Program-made: the position numbers and the translations under genes
Part shown: piece after piece, positions 10,032 to 18,662 of the stretch
How positions within the stretch are numbered: position 1 is the first letter of the stretch
Layout: each line of letters opens with the position of its first letter
From: Prevotellaceae bacterium
GTDB lineage: Bacteria > Bacteroidota > Bacteroidia > Bacteroidales > Paludibacteraceae
Assembly (NCBI GenBank): GCA_020636675.1
Contig: JACJXK010000006.1
Coordinates: 1-64,000 of the forward strand
Direction: 5' to 3'
DNA: 64,000 nt
Notes under the pieces: generated by a model
What the model was told of the DNA's origin: nothing
Seen by the model: the letters and a program-made list of their open reading frames with translations, nothing else
The model's database searches: none

Positions 10032-10581
10032 CTTTTTCAACTTGCATAAAGCCTAACTCGAGAGGGGTCTTCCTTCCGAATATTTTGACCATAACCTTCA
10101 ATTTCTTCCGTTCGTTGTTTACCTCTTCGATTATGCCGCTAAAACCGCTGAACGGACCATAGGCAACCTTAACAGTCTCCCCTACAAAGAAAGGCACACT
10201 CATCTCTTCCGTAGAATCTTGCAATTCATCTACCTTTCCTAATATTCTGTTCACCTCGCTTTGACGCAAAGGAACAGGATCCGTGCTTTTGGAACCGTCA
10301 CCCAAAAAGCCAATGACGTTAGGCGTATTGGATAAACGATGAGGGACTTCACCAACCAAATCGGCTTCCACTAAAACATAACCTGGCAAGTAACTTCTCT
10401 CTTTGGAAATCTTCTTGCCATTTCTGATTTGGTACACTTTCTCTGTCGGGATCAATACCTGTGAAACATACTGACCAAGATCTGTATTCCTGATTTCTGC
10501 TTCAAGATATTCTAGGACCTTGTTCTCTTTTCCACTAATGGCACGAAGTACGTACCATTTCTTACCAGCTTCAGACATCAT
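10027..10581 (-). CDS. nusG: transcription termination/antitermination protein NusG
   Basis: RNA polymerase clamp-binding factor that couples transcription to translation and Rho. It has 184 residues: an NGN domain starting KKWYVLRAISGKENKVLEY and a C-terminal KOW motif (VKVAYGPFSGFSGIIEEV). It lies just after secE. A GGAGG sequence, unusual for this genome, overlaps the secE stop one base before the first ATG (10581) and four before a second ATG (10578). The second may therefore be the true start, a difference of one residue. Confidence 0.96.
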   Translation of the reverse strand: MMSEAGKKWYVLRAISGKENKVLEYLEAEIRNTDLGQYVSQVLIPTEKVYQIRNGKKISKERSYLPGYVLVEADLVGEVPHRLSNTPNVIGFLGDGSKSTDPVPLRQSEVNRILGKVDELQDSTEEMSVPFFVGETVKVAYGPFSGFSGIIEEVNNERKKLKVMVKIFGRKTPLELGFMQVEKE

Positions 10582-10587
10582 CCCTCC

Positions 10588-10782
10588 TTATTTAGAAAAT
10601 AAACCATAGATAAACTCCATCAGAAGTTCAATCACTTTATCCATAGCAAAAACCACTAACGCAAGTAGAAGGGAAGCGACTAGTACAACTATCGCGCTAC
10701 TGATTAATTCACTACGGGTCGGCCAAGTAACTTTATTTACAAGCTCGTCGTATGACTCTTTGATGTATTCAACTACCTTCAT
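10588..10782 (-). CDS. secE: preprotein translocase subunit SecE
   Basis: Small membrane subunit of the SecYEG channel. It has 64 residues, starting MKVVEYIKESYDELVNKVTW, with the conserved VTWPTRSEL motif and one transmembrane helix (SAIVVLVASLLLALVVFAMD). An in-frame upstream ATG exists, but it would read out of tRNA-Trp, so the internal ATG at 10782 is chosen. It sits 15 bp after tRNA-Trp and its stop codon nearly touches nusG. Confidence 0.95.
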   Translation of the reverse strand: MKVVEYIKESYDELVNKVTWPTRSELISSAIVVLVASLLLALVVFAMDKVIELLMEFIYGLFSK

Positions 10783-10797
10783 CTTGATATATTTTTG

Positions 10798-10870
10798 CAC
10801 GGGAGGAGAGGCTCGAACTCCCGACACCTGGTTTTGGAGACCAGTGCTCTGCCAACTGAGCTACTCCCGT
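10798..10870 (-). tRNA. tRNA-Trp (CCA anticodon)
   Basis: 73-nt cloverleaf with acceptor ACGGGAG/CTCCCGT, D arm AGCTCAGTTGGCAGAGC, anticodon loop CTCCAAA and T arm with GTTCGAGCC. The 3' CCA is not encoded. It lies between tuf and secE, the usual Bacteroidota arrangement. Confidence 0.97.
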
Positions 10871-10874
10871 ATTT

Positions 10875-10898
10875 GGCTCTCCGCCGAAGCGGAAAGCC
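10875..10898 (-). other. tuf/tRNA-Trp intercistronic hairpin
   Basis: A 10-bp stem with one mismatch closes on a TTCG tetraloop when read on the minus strand, directly before tRNA-Trp. No T-run follows, so it is probably a stabilising or processing structure at the 3' end of tuf mRNA and not a terminator. Confidence 0.5.
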
Positions 10899-10914
10899 TA
10901 TCTTAATTTAATAA

Positions 10915-12102
10915 TTAGTCAAGAATCTTTGTGATCTGACCAGAACCAACGGTTCTACCACCTTCACGGATAGCGAAACGAAGACCTTCGCTACATGCAA
11001 CTGGATAGATTAACGTAACTGTAATCTCCAAGTTGTCACCTGGCATAACCATTTCAGTTCCCTCTGGCAAAGTAATCTCACCAGTTACATCCAATGTACG
11101 GATATAGAACTGAGGACGGTACTTATTGTGGAATGGAGTGTGACGTCCACCTTCTTCCTTCTTCAAGATATAGACAGAAGCCTTAAACTCTGTGTGAGGT
11201 GTAACCTCTCCTGGTTTACAAAGAACCATACCACGTTTGATTTGAGCCTTATCAATACCACGAAGCAACAAACCTACGTTATCACCAGCTTCACCTTCAT
11301 CCAAAAGTTTACGGAACATCTCAACACCAGTAACTGTTGACTTCATCTTCTCAGCTCCAAGACCGATAATTTCGATCTCATCACCTACCTTGATGATACC
11401 AGTCTCAATACGACCAGTAGCAACTGTACCACGACCAGTGATTGAGAACACATCCTCAACTGGCATCAAGAATGGCTTATCTACGTCACGCTTAGGAAGC
11501 TCGATCCAAGTATCAACAGCATCCATAAGCTCCATGATTTTATCTTCCCACTGTGGCTCTCCGTTCAATGCACCAAGGGCAGAACCTCTGATGAATGGAG
11601 TATTGTCACCATCGAATTCATAGAAAGAAAGCAATTCACGCATTTCCATTTCTACTAAATCCAACATCTCTGGATCATCAACCATATCACATTTGTTCAT
11701 GAAAACGACCAAGCGAGGTACGTTTACCTGACGAGCCAAAAGGATATGCTCACGAGTCTGAGGCATTGGTCCATCAGTTGCAGCAACTACGATGATTGCA
11801 CCATCCATCTGAGCAGCACCAGTTACCATGTTCTTTACATAGTCGGCGTGTCCTGGACAGTCAACGTGTGCGTAGTGACGATTAGCTGTCTGATATTCTA
11901 CGTGTGATGTATTAATTGTAATACCACGCTCCTTCTCTTCAGGAGCATTATCGATTGAATCGAATGAACGAAGTTCTGAAAGACCCTTCTTTGCCAATAC
12001 AGTTGTAATAGCTGCGGTCAATGTTGTTTTACCGTGGTCTACGTGACCAATAGTACCGATATTTACGTGCGGTTTGGAACGGTCGAATTGTTCTTTAGCC
12101 AT
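10915..12102 (-). CDS. tuf: translation elongation factor Tu
   Basis: GTPase that delivers aminoacyl-tRNA to the ribosome. It has 395 residues. G1 is GHVDHGKTTLTAAI, G2 is RGITINTSHVEY, G3 is DCPGHADYVKNM with the catalytic His, G4 is NKCDMVD and G5 is SALGALNG. Domains 2 and 3 are complete through GGRTVGSGQITKILD. It lies between a four-tRNA cluster and tRNA-Trp, like the tRNA-tufB operon known from other bacteria. Only one tuf gene is present in this window. Confidence 0.98.
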   Translation of the reverse strand: MAKEQFDRSKPHVNIGTIGHVDHGKTTLTAAITTVLAKKGLSELRSFDSIDNAPEEKERGITINTSHVEYQTANRHYAHVDCPGHADYVKNMVTGAAQMDGAIIVVAATDGPMPQTREHILLARQVNVPRLVVFMNKCDMVDDPEMLDLVEMEMRELLSFYEFDGDNTPFIRGSALGALNGEPQWEDKIMELMDAVDTWIELPKRDVDKPFLMPVEDVFSITGRGTVATGRIETGIIKVGDEIEIIGLGAEKMKSTVTGVEMFRKLLDEGEAGDNVGLLLRGIDKAQIKRGMVLCKPGEVTPHTEFKASVYILKKEEGGRHTPFHNKYRPQFYIRTLDVTGEITLPEGTEMVMPGDNLEITVTLIYPVACSEGLRFAIREGGRTVGSGQITKILD

Positions 12103-12162
12103 AACTAAAAATATTTTTAATAATTAATGTATATTCTATCTAAATATAAAATTCATTAGAAG

Positions 12163-12234
<72 letters not shown>

Positions 12235-12242
12235 AACGAAAG

Positions 12243-12315
12243 AGCGGAAGACGGGATTCAAACCCGCGACCCTCAGCTTGGAAGGCTAATGCTCTATCGA
12301 CTGAGCTACTTCCGC
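12243..12315 (-). tRNA. tRNA-Gly (TCC anticodon)
   Basis: 73-nt cloverleaf with perfectly paired acceptor GCGGAAG/CTTCCGC, anticodon loop CTTCCAA and T arm GGGTTTGAATCCC. It lies 8 bp from the neighbouring tRNA-Thr, so the two are probably cut from one transcript. Confidence 0.96.
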
Positions 12316-12333
12316 ATTAAACCTTTCGGTTTG

Positions 12334-12416
12334 TGGGCGAAGATGGATTCGAACCACCGAAGGCGTAAGCCAGCAGATTTACAGTCTGCCCCATTTGGCC
12401 ACTCTGGTATTCGCCC
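12334..12416 (-). tRNA. tRNA-Tyr (GTA anticodon)
   Basis: 83-nt class II tRNA with a long variable arm (CTGGCTTACGCCTTCGG region), acceptor GGGCGAA/TTCGCCC, discriminator A and anticodon loop CTGTAAA. It is part of the Thr-Tyr-Gly-Thr cluster upstream of tuf. Confidence 0.97.
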
Positions 12417-12445
12417 TTCCATTATTTTTAAGAACTTCTTTTTTG

Positions 12446-12519
12446 AGCCTCTTGTCGGATTCGAACCAACGACCCCGAGATTACAAATCACGTGCTCTGG
12501 CCAACTGAGCTAAAGAGGC
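12446..12519 (-). tRNA. tRNA-Thr (TGT anticodon)
   Basis: 74-nt cloverleaf with acceptor GCCTCTT/AAGAGGC, anticodon loop TTTGTAA and T arm TTGGTTCGAATCC. It is the first tRNA of the tRNA-tuf transcript. Together with the GGT isoacceptor it covers most Thr codons. Confidence 0.96.
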
Positions 12520-12536
12520 GTTCCGCTTTCATTTAA

Positions 12537-12570
12537 AAGCCGTTTCAAAAGAGCACCCTTGAAACGGCTT
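12537..12570 (-). terminator. strong hairpin between hpf and the tRNA-tuf unit
   Basis: A perfect 12-bp stem (12537-12548 with 12559-12570, loop of 10) is followed on the minus strand by only a short TTTAAA tail. It could terminate hpf transcripts. It also lies within the first bases of the transcript predicted from the promoter at 12572-12602, so it may be a 5' stabilising hairpin instead. Confidence 0.65.
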
Positions 12571-12571
12571 G

Positions 12572-12602
12572 CAAATGTAGACATTTATTTTTTACCCACA
12601 AA
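12572..12602 (-). promoter_or_regulatory. promoter of tRNA-tuf operon
   Basis: On the minus strand, TTTG (12602-12599), a 19-bp spacer and TACATTTG (12579-12572) match the Bacteroidota sigma-70 consensus TTTG-N19-TAnnTTTG exactly. Predicted start of transcription is near 12565. Confidence 0.85.
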
Positions 12603-12620
12603 CTTTTTAGTGGAATTTTT

Positions 12621-12917
12621 TTAATTTCTTGCTTTTTCTTTTGTCTTTACAAGCTGACGGATCATTGCATCCATCGCATTATCGAATGCTTCCTCAAAAG
12701 AATCAGCGACCTTAGTCACCACCAACTCGTTATTCGGAATGAGAACCTTCAACATTACCTCTTTGTTTTCGGCTGCTTCTGGTTTCACTACAGTCAAAGC
12801 AACATCAACCGTTGTTATTTCGTCTGAATATTGTTCTAACTTTACAACTCTCTTCTGTATGAATTCTTCCAACTTTGCAGTTGCGTCAAAATGAATTGCT
12901 CTAACCTTTACGTCCAT
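12621..12917 (-). CDS. hpf: ribosome hibernation promoting factor, short form
   Basis: 98-residue HPF/YfiA family protein that binds 30S subunits in slow growth and favours inactive ribosomes. It starts MDVKVRAIHFDATAKLEEF and has the conserved beta-alpha-beta fold elements VALTVVKPEA and the helix DSFEEAFDNAMDAMIRQL. It lacks the C-terminal dimerisation domain of long HPF. It lies 20 bp after the recombinase gene and upstream of the tRNA-tuf promoter. Confidence 0.93.
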   Translation of the reverse strand: MDVKVRAIHFDATAKLEEFIQKRVVKLEQYSDEITTVDVALTVVKPEAAENKEVMLKVLIPNNELVVTKVADSFEEAFDNAMDAMIRQLVKTKEKARN

Positions 12918-12937
12918 AGTATTATCCTCCCTAGTTT

Positions 12938-13825
12938 TTACGCCCTCGGATGGGCTTGTTTATAAATCTTTTGTAATTGCTCGAATGTTGTATGCGTATA
13001 AACCTCGGTCGCCGCCAAACTTGCATGCCCCAACAGTTCCTTCACCGCATTCAGCTCTGCGCCATTGTTCAACATGACGGTAGCAAATGTATGTCGCAAC
13101 ACGTGCGGACTTCTCTTCGTAATCGAAGAGACCATCGTTATATATTTATTGACAACTCTGTAGACCAGCATAGGATAAAGGCCCTTCCCATCTTCTTTTA
13201 CAAATAGGCGGTCACAGCGGTCAAGAACGCTCTCGTCTCTGACCCTTTCATACTCCTTCATAGAAGCACCCAATCTCTCTCCAAAAGGAATGAGTCTCTG
13301 TTTATTCCTCTTTCCTGTTATCAAGACGGTTTTTGCCGCGAAATCCACATCTATGTCTTTTATGCCAATCAACTCAGACAAACGGATTCCCAACGAATAG
13401 AACATTTCTATCATCAATTTATCCCGAACACCAACAAAATCTCCGTCAAACGGACTCTCCAAACCATCCAAAAGCCTGTTCATCTCCTCCTCCCTTAGAA
13501 ATTTCGGCAACATTTTGCTTTTTTTAGGAGCCACAATGCCTTTCATCGGGTTACGGGAGACATATCCATGCTGCTTCAGAAATTTGAAGAATGACTTGAG
13601 CGCAGACAATTTCCTATTCACGGAGCTAGCCGAATCGCCAGCCTCCATCAAGGAAACAACCCACTCTCTTATTGTCGGAGAATCTATCTTCGCCGGATCG
13701 AACACTTCCGATCTACTCTCAACAAAACTTCTGAATTGAATCAAATCGGTCTGATAAGATACAAAAGTATGGGAAGAATAAATCTTCTCATACTTTATAT
13801 ATTGCAGGAATTTTGCTACTAACAT
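12938..13825 (-). CDS. xerC: tyrosine recombinase, XerC/XerD type
   Basis: Site-specific recombinase of 295 residues, the length of chromosomal Xer proteins that resolve chromosome dimers. An N-terminal SAM-like core-binding domain (about 1-90) precedes the catalytic domain, with first Arg in SLGIRLSELIGI, Lys region TGKRNKQRLIP, box II HVLRHTFAT, His in LLGHASL and nucleophile Tyr in TEVYTHTTF. It lies between rpsU and hpf, a conserved housekeeping position in Bacteroidales. No integrase-like cargo surrounds it, so a Xer role is favoured. XerC and XerD cannot be told apart here. Confidence 0.85.
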   Translation of the reverse strand: MLVAKFLQYIKYEKIYSSHTFVSYQTDLIQFRSFVESRSEVFDPAKIDSPTIREWVVSLMEAGDSASSVNRKLSALKSFFKFLKQHGYVSRNPMKGIVAPKKSKMLPKFLREEEMNRLLDGLESPFDGDFVGVRDKLMIEMFYSLGIRLSELIGIKDIDVDFAAKTVLITGKRNKQRLIPFGERLGASMKEYERVRDESVLDRCDRLFVKEDGKGLYPMLVYRVVNKYITMVSSITKRSPHVLRHTFATVMLNNGAELNAVKELLGHASLAATEVYTHTTFEQLQKIYKQAHPRA

Positions 13826-13906
13826 AATGAAGCATATTGCTAATAAGTATTTGCATCGAATTTATGCAAAAGATTCGAATTTGCAATGCTTCACCCAGAA
13901 GTTTTT

Positions 13907-14101
13907 TTATTGTTCTTCTGTGCGCTGTAATTGCTGAACGTAAATTGCGTGAATCTTTTGTTTACGCTTTAGCACTGATGGTTTGTCAAATTGCTGACGA
14001 CTTCTCAACTCTTTGATAACTCCTGTTTTCTCAAATTTTCTCTTAAATTTCTTCAAGGCTTTTTCTATATTTTCGCCTTCTTTAATTGGAACTACGATCA
14101 T
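13907..14101 (-). CDS. rpsU: 30S ribosomal protein S21
   Basis: 64-residue small-subunit protein near the anti-Shine-Dalgarno end of 16S rRNA. Starts MIVVPIKEGENIEKALKKFK, the S21 signature, and ends with a basic tail. An upstream in-frame start would cover the promoter, so ATG 14101 is used. It is transcribed from the promoter at 14144-14174 and followed by the xerC-like gene. Confidence 0.95.
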   Translation of the reverse strand: MIVVPIKEGENIEKALKKFKRKFEKTGVIKELRSRQQFDKPSVLKRKQKIHAIYVQQLQRTEEQ

Positions 14102-14143
14102 AATATATTTTTGTTTATAAAAAATTGCATACTTTTTGCGCCG

Positions 14144-14174
14144 CAAAAATAGATATTCTTTTTCTAATGTCAAC
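14144..14174 (-). promoter_or_regulatory. rpsU promoter
   Basis: On the minus strand, GTTG (14174-14171), a 19-bp spacer and TATTTTTG (14151-14144) fit the Bacteroidota consensus with one change in the -33 box. It lies 43 bp upstream of the rpsU start. Confidence 0.7.
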
Positions 14175-14238
14175 CATTTTCATGAAGTTTTTCTCAAAAA
14201 TCATTTTTCCATAGGCTTTTAGATTCTTTTACACCTCT

Positions 14239-14274
14239 TTTGCAATCAGAATAAACACATCAAATCTATCTTTG
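14239..14274 (+). promoter_or_regulatory. possible promoter of aminopeptidase P gene
   Basis: TATCTTTG (14267-14274) is a good -7 element, 26 bp before the start codon. A TTTG at 14239-14242 is 24 bp upstream, longer than the usual 19-21, so the -33 assignment is uncertain. Confidence 0.5.
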
Positions 14275-14300
14275 CATCCAATGTTAATAAACTAAACGTT

Positions 14301-16100
14301 ATGTCTGACAAGATAAAAGATAGAATTAAGACGCTTCGTTCCATGATGGGCAAAAGCGACCTATCCGCCTATATAATCCCTTCGTCCGACCCCCACCAAA
14401 GTGAATACGTGGCAGACCACTGGAAACTTAGAGAATGGATCTCCGGATTCGACGGGTCGGCAGGCACCGTAGTTATACTCCGTAACAAAGCCGGATTATG
14501 GACAGACTCCCGCTACTTTCTCCAAGCCGACATGCAGCTACATGAATCGGGCATAGCCCTTTTTAAAGACGGGATTTCAGAAACGCCATCCTACACGGAC
14601 TGGATTTGTTCCGAACTACCAGTCGGAAGTATGGTGGGAATAGACGGCGAAATGTTTTCCGTCAACCAAGTGGAATCGATGCGGGATAGTCTTGCATCCG
14701 CAGGCATTACGCTAGAGACCAACGCCACACTAATCAACGACAAATGGGCGGAGATGCCTCCTCTACCCTCCACCAAGGTGTTTCGATTTGACAAAAATTT
14801 CTCCGGCAAATCTACGAAAGACAAGCTGGACAACATCAGCAGGGAGATGGAGGAAAAGGGTGCGGATATGCTACTTCTAACTGCCCTTGACGAAATTGCA
14901 TGGACATTCAACCTCCGAAGTTCCGACATAGAATATAATCCTGTCGTGATTGCCTACGCACTGATAGGAAAAGACTCGGCTTGCCTATTCATCAACAAGG
15001 AACGACTATCTGCCAAAGACATTGCCACCATGGAAGACTGTCGGGTGAAAATCGATGAATACCATAATATATATAACGTATTGTCCGGATTGCAGCCTCA
15101 ACAAAGAATACTTATTGACAAAGACAAGACAAACTATGCCTTGTACGACTGCATCCGACACAAAGAGACCATCATCTACGAACCCTCCATGGCCTCTTCC
15201 ATGAAGGCAATCAAGAACGAGATTGAAATCAACGGAGTCAGAAACGCCATGGTGAAAGATGGCATTGCTCTCTGCAACGCATTCTTCTGGCTAGAGACGA
15301 TGGTGAAGGGAAACAAACAAGTTTCCGAGATTCAGTTTGCCGATAAGTTAAGAGAATACAGAGCTGCCCAGCCTGACTTTTTCTGCGAAAGTTTTGGAAC
15401 TATAGCAGGCTTCGGTCCTCATGGCGCCATTGTACACTACAAAGCGACTCCTGACAACGACGTTGCGATCACGAAAGAGAATCTTCTTCTTGTCGACTCT
15501 GGAGCCAATTACTTGGATGGGACAACAGACATCACCCGCACCATGACCTTCGGAAAACCAAGCAATCAACAAAAAAGAGACTTCACCAACGTTCTTAAAG
15601 GCCACATAGCTTTGGCCAACATCCATTTTCCGAGAGGGACCCATGGTGTGCAGCTGGACGTACTGGCCAGACAGTTTTTATGGAACGAAGGCCTCTCCTA
15701 CGGGCACGGCACAGGACACGGCATCGGACATTTCCTTTGCGTGCACGAAGGCCCTCAAAACATACGGACAAGAGACAACGGCATTGAACTGCTGGAAGGC
15801 ATGCTCATCTCCAACGAACCCGGGCTATACAGAACAGGAGAATATGGCATCCGATCTGAAAATATGATTCTGGTTCAGAAAAGTTTTCATTCTAAAGAAT
15901 TCGGAGACTTCCTACAATTCGAGACTCTAACTCTTTTTCCTTTCGACAAGAGTCTAATAGAAACCCAACTGATGACGGAGAATGAGATTGAATGGATTAA
16001 CGACTACCACCAAAGGGTATACGACAAAATAGGACAATCTCTAGCCCCTGAATGCAGGGAATGGCTGAGAGAGAAGACAAGCCCATTAGAAATTCCATAG
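14301..16100 (+). CDS. Xaa-Pro aminopeptidase (M24 family, long form)
   Basis: Metallopeptidase removing N-terminal residues that precede proline. At 599 residues it is the long three-domain form: two creatinase-like N-terminal domains (about 1-300) and a pita-bread catalytic domain (about 310-540) followed by a C-terminal extension. Metal ligands are visible as the two Asp of LLVDSGANYLDGTTDITRT, His in GHGIGHFLCVHEGP, Glu in SNEPGLY and Glu in GIRSENMILV. No signal peptide is seen, so it is cytosolic. It is monocistronic: a promoter precedes it and a terminator follows at 16110. Confidence 0.93.
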   Translation: MSDKIKDRIKTLRSMMGKSDLSAYIIPSSDPHQSEYVADHWKLREWISGFDGSAGTVVILRNKAGLWTDSRYFLQADMQLHESGIALFKDGISETPSYTDWICSELPVGSMVGIDGEMFSVNQVESMRDSLASAGITLETNATLINDKWAEMPPLPSTKVFRFDKNFSGKSTKDKLDNISREMEEKGADMLLLTALDEIAWTFNLRSSDIEYNPVVIAYALIGKDSACLFINKERLSAKDIATMEDCRVKIDEYHNIYNVLSGLQPQQRILIDKDKTNYALYDCIRHKETIIYEPSMASSMKAIKNEIEINGVRNAMVKDGIALCNAFFWLETMVKGNKQVSEIQFADKLREYRAAQPDFFCESFGTIAGFGPHGAIVHYKATPDNDVAITKENLLLVDSGANYLDGTTDITRTMTFGKPSNQQKRDFTNVLKGHIALANIHFPRGTHGVQLDVLARQFLWNEGLSYGHGTGHGIGHFLCVHEGPQNIRTRDNGIELLEGMLISNEPGLYRTGEYGIRSENMILVQKSFHSKEFGDFLQFETLTLFPFDKSLIETQLMTENEIEWINDYHQRVYDKIGQSLAPECREWLREKTSPLEIP

Positions 16101-16109
16101 TCAATTTTT

Positions 16110-16147
16110 AAAATCGGATGATTTTATCTAATTTAGTCCGATTTTTG
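16110..16147 (+). terminator. terminator after aminopeptidase P
   Basis: A 9-bp stem AAAATCGGA/TCCGATTTT (16110-16118 with 16137-16145), with an 18-nt AT-rich loop, ends in a T-run. Confidence 0.65.
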
Positions 16148-16265
16148 GAAACTGCTTAATCTCACATCTGTTCTTCAGAAATAGTTTTCCTAAAAACCAA
16201 GATTGACAGTTCCCTTATGTGCCTCACAAACTAATATGGACAAATAAAGAAAAAAAGGAATATAT

Positions 16266-17735
16266 ATGAAAAGGTTAATTTTTAGCATCATCGCAATTTC
16301 ATTGGCGCTATCCTCTTTCGCCGCAAAAAGAGGGAATACAGACACAGAGGAAAAGACATACAACATTCTAGTCAACATTCCTGAAATGAAGAATGATACC
16401 GTATATCTTGGATTTTACTACAATGGCAAGACCTATTCAAAAGACACTGCGATACTCAACAACAAGGGAACAGGTGCCTTCACCAACAAGGATAAGAAGA
16501 AAAAAGAAAAACTAAAGGAGGGTATCTACATGATATACTTCAACTCAGACAAGTTCTTCGATGTCCTCATCGGCAACGATCAGGACTTCAAAATTTCCAT
16601 CTTCGACACCAACGTCAAACTAAAAGAAGGAGAAAAGAAAAAAGAGACGGAAATTAAGGTTCAAGATGCCATCGAAAGCATGAAATTCCAAGGTCTGATT
16701 AACTTCATGACAGAGAAAAGGGAAGAGCAAAAGGTGCTTTCAAAGAGATATAAGGACAAACAAATCGACTCCACGTCTTATATGGAGCAATCTAAAAAGC
16801 TGAACGATGAAGTCACCTCATTCCAAGAAAACGAAATAAAGACAACGGAAGGCACCTTCTATTCTGCATTTCTGAAAGGAACGATTCCTGTAGAAACGCC
16901 GGAGATGAAAGAAATGCCCGACTCATCCCGCCAGATGGCCCGCTACCACTATGCAAAGAATCATTACTTCGACAACGTCAGTCTGAACAATCCATGGTTT
17001 CTGCACACCCCCTATTTCCCTAACAAGGTGGATACATACATCAGCAAATATGTGATTCAACATCCGGACAGTATCATTGCATCTGCGGTAGATTTAATCG
17101 AGAGGAGCAAAGGAAACGACGAGACATTTCAGACCATGACCAGCAAAATGATCAACTACGGGCTCCAAAGTAAGATTATGGGAATGGACAAGGTATGGTT
17201 GGCTATCGCCGACAAATACTACTTCTCCGGGCAAGCCACTTGGGCCGACTCCTCTTGGGTGGAAGATTTGAGAAAAGAGGCCGACAAGATACGGTACAAC
17301 TTGATAGGCATGCAGGCCCACAACTTGATGGCCAGAGACTCCAACGACAACGTGGTACAACTGCGAGACCTTCCACAAGACCTCGTCCTCGTCTATTTCT
17401 ACGAGCCTTCTTGCGGCCACTGTAAAAAGACGACTCCTGTTCTTCATGACTCCGTTTATGTGAAATACAAGGATCTAGGATTCGAAGTGTTCGCCTTCTA
17501 TACCCAAACAGACAAAGCTGAGTGGCAGGAGTTTTTGAAAAAACACAACCTGATGGACTGGACCAACGTATGGGATCCTCATCGAGAATCTTGGTTCTGG
17601 AAATATTATGACGCATCGTCTACTCCTGGCATTTATCTGTTGGACAAAGACAGAAAATTCATCGCCAAGAAGATTGACATGAATACTCTCGACATGATAT
17701 TAAATGAAGAACTCATCAAACGCAAAAAGAAATAA
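16266..17735 (+). CDS. secreted thioredoxin-fold protein (TlpA-like) with DUF4369/DUF5106-type N-terminus
   Basis: 489 residues with a signal peptide (MKRLIFSIIAISLALSSFA). A beta-rich N-terminal domain (NILVNIPEMKNDTVYLGFYY onward) resembles the DUF4369-type domains found in front of Bacteroidota periplasmic thioredoxins, followed by a helical linker rich in Lys and Glu. The C-terminal thioredoxin-like domain (about 355-480) has the redox pair in EPSCGHCKKTTPV (Cys383 and Cys386). Likely a periplasmic thiol-disulfide reductase; the substrate is unknown. It ends 2 bp before the gamma-carbonic-anhydrase-like gene, so the two are co-transcribed. Confidence 0.82.
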   Translation: MKRLIFSIIAISLALSSFAAKRGNTDTEEKTYNILVNIPEMKNDTVYLGFYYNGKTYSKDTAILNNKGTGAFTNKDKKKKEKLKEGIYMIYFNSDKFFDVLIGNDQDFKISIFDTNVKLKEGEKKKETEIKVQDAIESMKFQGLINFMTEKREEQKVLSKRYKDKQIDSTSYMEQSKKLNDEVTSFQENEIKTTEGTFYSAFLKGTIPVETPEMKEMPDSSRQMARYHYAKNHYFDNVSLNNPWFLHTPYFPNKVDTYISKYVIQHPDSIIASAVDLIERSKGNDETFQTMTSKMINYGLQSKIMGMDKVWLAIADKYYFSGQATWADSSWVEDLRKEADKIRYNLIGMQAHNLMARDSNDNVVQLRDLPQDLVLVYFYEPSCGHCKKTTPVLHDSVYVKYKDLGFEVFAFYTQTDKAEWQEFLKKHNLMDWTNVWDPHRESWFWKYYDASSTPGIYLLDKDRKFIAKKIDMNTLDMILNEELIKRKKK

Positions 17736-17737
17736 TC

Positions 17738-18256
17738 ATGGCACTAATAAAATCAGTAAGAGGATATACGCCTAAAATAGGAGAAAACGTATTTTTGGCA
17801 GACAACGCCACCGTAATAGGAGACGTTGAGATAGGAAAGGATTGCAGCATCTGGTTCAACACCGTATTGAGAGGCGACGTAAACACCATCAAATTAGGCA
17901 ACAAAGTGAACATTCAAGATGGCAGCGTCTTGCACACGTTATACCAGAAATCGACGATAGAGATTGGAAACAACGTATCCGTAGGGCACAACGCCACCAT
18001 CCATGGCGCAAAAATATGCGACAACGTTCTTGTAGGCATGGGAGCCACCATACTCGACGGTGCAGTGATTGGAGAAAACTCCATCATTGCCGCCAACGCT
18101 TTGATAACAAGCAACACTGTTGTAGAACCGGGCAGCCTTTATGCCGGTGTGCCTGCGAAGAAGATAAAAGATGTCTCTCCGGAACAGACCAAAGAGATGA
18201 TCAATAAAATCTCCAACAACTACTTGATGTACGCAAGTTGGTACAAAGAGGAATAG
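17738..18256 (+). CDS. gamma-carbonic anhydrase family hexapeptide-repeat protein
   Basis: 172 residues forming a left-handed beta-helix of hexapeptide repeats (for example NATVIGDVEIGKDCSIWFN and GATILDGAVIGENSIIAAN). The three histidines that bind the metal in gamma-class carbonic anhydrases are present at about positions 66 (SVLHT), 84 (VGHNA) and 89 (TIHGA). RGDVNTIKLGNKVNIQDGS is typical of the YrdA/CaiE-like branch, many of which show little activity, so hydration of CO2 is likely but unproved. It starts 2 bp after the thioredoxin-fold gene and a terminator follows. Confidence 0.88.
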   Translation: MALIKSVRGYTPKIGENVFLADNATVIGDVEIGKDCSIWFNTVLRGDVNTIKLGNKVNIQDGSVLHTLYQKSTIEIGNNVSVGHNATIHGAKICDNVLVGMGATILDGAVIGENSIIAANALITSNTVVEPGSLYAGVPAKKIKDVSPEQTKEMINKISNNYLMYASWYKEE

Positions 18257-18280
18257 AAGAAGATGATGATAGACTAAAGG

Positions 18281-18318
18281 AAATCTCCAAACGTTGCAGT
18301 ACGCTTGGAGATTTTTTA
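18281..18318 (+). terminator. terminator after gamma-carbonic anhydrase gene
   Basis: A perfect 10-bp stem AAATCTCCAA/TTGGAGATTT (18281-18290 with 18305-18314) is followed by T bases. From here to 18610 the sequence is very AT-rich and I see no gene. Confidence 0.8.
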
Positions 18319-18610
18319 TTCTATCATGAATTCATATTTGGAGGACACAAAATAACTTACGGTCAAACTCCGTTTTTATCCAATCCAACACGTCTTTATC
18401 TCCTACTACCATTTCTGAAATTCATCGGACAGTTATATTCTTAATATTCAATAATATAACCACAAAAAAACAACATTTTTTACTGACAACTAATATTTTC
18501 TTCCCTTTATTCGAAAAGGAAACAGTTTTTAAAATAAAAAATAACACATTAATTCACAATAACATATCAAAAAACTTTTCTTTTTTGTCAAAAAAATCAC
18601 GCAAAAATAT

Positions 18611-18641
18611 TTTGTTGTTATAAAAACTATACATACATTTG
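18611..18641 (+). promoter_or_regulatory. promoter of the pheA operon
   Basis: TTTG (18611-18614), a 19-bp spacer and TACATTTG (18634-18641) match the Bacteroidota consensus exactly. Transcription should start near 18648, giving a leader of roughly 325 nt before pheA that contains two leader peptides and two terminators. Confidence 0.88.
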
Positions 18642-18662
18642 CAACATCAAAATCAAGAAGAT

